A DNA stretch of 64,000 bases, taken from Thermococcus sp. LS1 (GTDB taxonomy: Archaea > Methanobacteriota_B > Thermococci > Thermococcales > Thermococcaceae). The DNA lies in assembly GCF_012027395.1 (NCBI RefSeq), contig NZ_SNUJ01000001.1:310001-374000 (forward strand), written 5' to 3'. The translations under genes and the position numbers were made by a program. Under the pieces are notes generated by a model. It did not search any database. It saw nothing but the letters and a program-made list of their open reading frames with translations, and was not told the DNA's origin. Positions 62,483-64,000 of this stretch are shown piece after piece (the stretch's first letter is position 1; the number at the start of each line of letters is the position of its first letter).

Positions 62483-62833
62483 GACTTACTCCTGTTTTGT
62501 TCTAACCCCTCCCCGCCTTGAAGGGCAAAGCTTGATGAATAGTCAAACATGTACATTGATGGCATTCTTAATTCAATGTTCTACGTCCATAAATGGCCTT
62601 AAGTGATTTTGTTTACTCCAGTATCCGGCAGTATACAAACAAACTTAAAAAAAGCCCTCTGAGGGCTTTATTTCGCTGTTTCCCAATGGACATAACCTTT
62701 TGTTAAAAACCAAGCGATTTAAAAAGTGTTTTAAGCCAAACAGCGAACTGTCGTTGAAAAGTAAATGATGTACAGTACGCAATATAGAGTACATTGACGT
62801 CCAAAAATGTTCCTCAATGTGGAGGTGTGGAGA
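62483..62833. promoter_or_regulatory. 351-base regulatory gap before fdhA
   Basis: No gene is visible. It holds an inverted repeat ACATTGA/TCAATGT (62553-62579), a terminator-like hairpin (separate entry), a SurR-like site GTTaaaAACcaagcGAT (62702-62718) directly before the TATA-like GATTTAAAAA, and a second ACATTGA/TCAATGT pair (62791-62820) ending at the GGAGGTG of fdhA. Both pairs are near a shared ACGTCCA-AAATG sequence. Confidence 0.65.
62651..62669 (+). terminator. hairpin terminator between fdhD and fdhA
   Basis: AAAGCCCTC and GAGGGCTTT form nine pairs around one base, preceded by a run of A and followed by TTATTTC. It would suit the end of the frhAGB-fdhD transcript; archaeal terminators do not require a stem, so an operator role is not excluded. 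Confidence 0.5.
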
Positions 62834-64000
62834 ATGAGTGAAAGGCTCGTCCCTGTGGTCTGCCCCTACTGTGGTGTAGGGTGCAGGCTCTACATCAGGA
62901 GTGTTGATGGCTATCCCGTAGGCATAGAATACGCCAAGGACATCCCCAACATCTCAAACGAACTCGGAAAGCTCTGCCCTAAAGGCAACGCCGTCGTTGA
63001 GTACCTCCTCGCAAAGGACAGGCTCAAGAAGCCCCTCAAGGCCAAGGAGCAGGGCAAGTTTGTTGAGATAAGCTGGAGCGAAGCGATTAAGGAGATCGCC
63101 GAGAGGCTCAAGGCCTACGCCAAGGACGACCCGAACCAGCTAATGTTCTTCGGTTCAGCGAGAACCTTCAACGAGCCCAACTACCTCATCCAGAAGCTGG
63201 CCAGAATGCTCGGCACCAACAACGTTGATCACTGTGCGAGGCTCTGCCATGCACCAACTGTCACGGGTCTCAAAGCTGTTTTCGGTGCCGGTGCAATGAC
63301 CAACACCTACAAGGATATCGAAGAGGCAAACGTCATCTTCATCATAGGCCACAACTACGCCGAGACCCACCCAGTTGGCTTCCGCTACGTCCTCAAGGCC
63401 AAGGAGAGGGGCGCTAAGGTCATAGTCGCCGACCCGAGGTTCACCAGAACGGCCTGGTTCGCTGACATATACCTCCAGCACTATCCGGGAAGCGATATCG
63501 CGTTGATAAACGGCCTTATCCACGTCATCATCAAGGAGAAGCTCTACGACGAGAGGTTCGTCCGCGAGAGGTGCGTCGGCTTCGACGAGGTCGTCTCAGC
63601 TGTCGAGAAGTTCACACCCGAGTTCGTCGAGAAGGTAACCGGCGTCCCAGCGGAGCTTATCGTTGAGGCTGCGAGAACCTTCGCAACCGCCGGAAAAGGC
63701 GTTATAACCTGGGCCATGGGTCTGACCCAGCACACCCACGGTACCGATAATGTAAGGCTTCTCGGAACTCTCTCGGCTATATGCGGCTATCAGGGCAAGG
63801 AAGGCGCTGGCTGTGCCCCAATGCGCGGTCAGAACAACGTTCAGGGCGCCTGTGACATGGCAGCCCTGCCGAACGTCTTCCCAGGCTATCAGGCCGTCAC
63901 AGACCCTGAGAAGAGGAAGTTCTTCGAGGAGTTCTGGGGCGTTGAGCTGAGCGGCGAAGTTGGGCTGACAACGGTGGAGGCTGCCTACGCGGCCGACAAG
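62834..64000 (+). CDS. fdhA: formate dehydrogenase alpha subunit, 3' end missing
   Basis: The frame opens at ATG 62834 (GGAGGTGTGGAGA before it) and is still open at the window end, 389 residues in. The 4Fe-4S ligands are C10, C13, C17 and C48 (VVCPYCGVGC... KLCPKG). C138 in DHCARLCHAPTV stands at the selenocysteine/cysteine place of the active site, next to H139. GAGAMTNTYKDIEEANVIFIIG and MRGQNNVQGACDMAALPN match the cofactor-binding parts of formate dehydrogenases. It oxidises formate to CO2; its cofactor is probably tungsten or molybdenum bis-pterin. The rest of a formate hydrogenlyase cluster is expected beyond. Confidence 0.93.
   Translation, partial: MSERLVPVVCPYCGVGCRLYIRSVDGYPVGIEYAKDIPNISNELGKLCPKGNAVVEYLLAKDRLKKPLKAKEQGKFVEISWSEAIKEIAERLKAYAKDDPNQLMFFGSARTFNEPNYLIQKLARMLGTNNVDHCARLCHAPTVTGLKAVFGAGAMTNTYKDIEEANVIFIIGHNYAETHPVGFRYVLKAKERGAKVIVADPRFTRTAWFADIYLQHYPGSDIALINGLIHVIIKEKLYDERFVRERCVGFDEVVSAVEKFTPEFVEKVTGVPAELIVEAARTFATAGKGVITWAMGLTQHTHGTDNVRLLGTLSAICGYQGKEGAGCAPMRGQNNVQGACDMAALPNVFPGYQAVTDPEKRKFFEEFWGVELSGEVGLTTVEAAYAADK

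Overview
The window looks like chromosomal DNA of a hyperthermophilic euryarchaeon of the order Thermococcales, most probably a Thermococcus. The evidence is the gene content: an ATP-dependent DNA ligase very close to the commercial Thermococcus ligases, LrpA, ArcS, pantoate kinase, Taw3, a Tfx-type regulator, UPF0147, TRAM proteins and an FrhAGB-formate dehydrogenase locus. Archaeal TATA boxes, GGAGGTGAT-type ribosome binding sites and sites matching the SurR consensus agree with this. Genes are dense and short operons are common.

Positions 1-25,500 are mostly core genome. They carry RNA modification (arcS, an Sfm1-like SPOUT protein, an m5U methyltransferase), regulators (lrpA, a winged-helix protein with a MinD-like ATPase, Tfx), pyrE, a PrsW-type membrane protease, DNA ligase, pantoate kinase, NhaC, family-4 UDG, a Tes-like radical SAM enzyme with a small partner, LrgA/LrgB, an aldolase-family protein and cobA, plus tRNA-Gly(CCC) and tRNA-Tyr(GTA). 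Two surface proteins stand out: an AT-rich GOLD-like protein at 2955-3395 and a 906-residue beta-helix protein at 5216-7936.

Positions 25,600-40,630 are an accessory island ending at tRNA-His(GTG). Its centre is a four-gene operon: DUF1156 DNA methyltransferase, DUF499 ATPase, an unrecognised 176-residue protein, and an SNF2-type helicase with a DUF3883 tail. This is a helicase-methylase-ATPase (Hma/DISARM-like) defence set. Around it lie an HsdR_N-like nuclease, two PUA-superfamily proteins (DUF365 and EVE), two small membrane proteins, an orphan protein behind twin palindromes, and a CcdA/CopG-like gene that runs into the tRNA-His gene.

Positions 40,700-51,500 return to core genes (taw3, lipoate ligase, signal peptidase, dipeptidase, acylaminoacyl peptidase, a kinase). 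An 850-bp gene-free stretch at 42,200-43,052 holds a clear C/D box sRNA and a set of repeated hairpin modules. An IS605-type tnpB, translationally coupled to a 51-residue ribbon-helix-helix gene, sits just upstream of the kinase.

Positions 51,600-58,700 hold a stand-alone RAM protein, a PitA/DUF47 phosphate transport pair, a secreted phosphoesterase, a cupin, a SipW-like signal peptidase next to a small secreted beta protein (a possible TasA/AbpA-type filament pair), a tRNA methylthiotransferase and a TRAM protein. Positions 58,900 to the end are a hydrogenase-formate locus (frhA, frhG, frhB, fdhD, then fdhA cut by the window end), with a full SurR consensus site before frhA and a partial one before fdhA.
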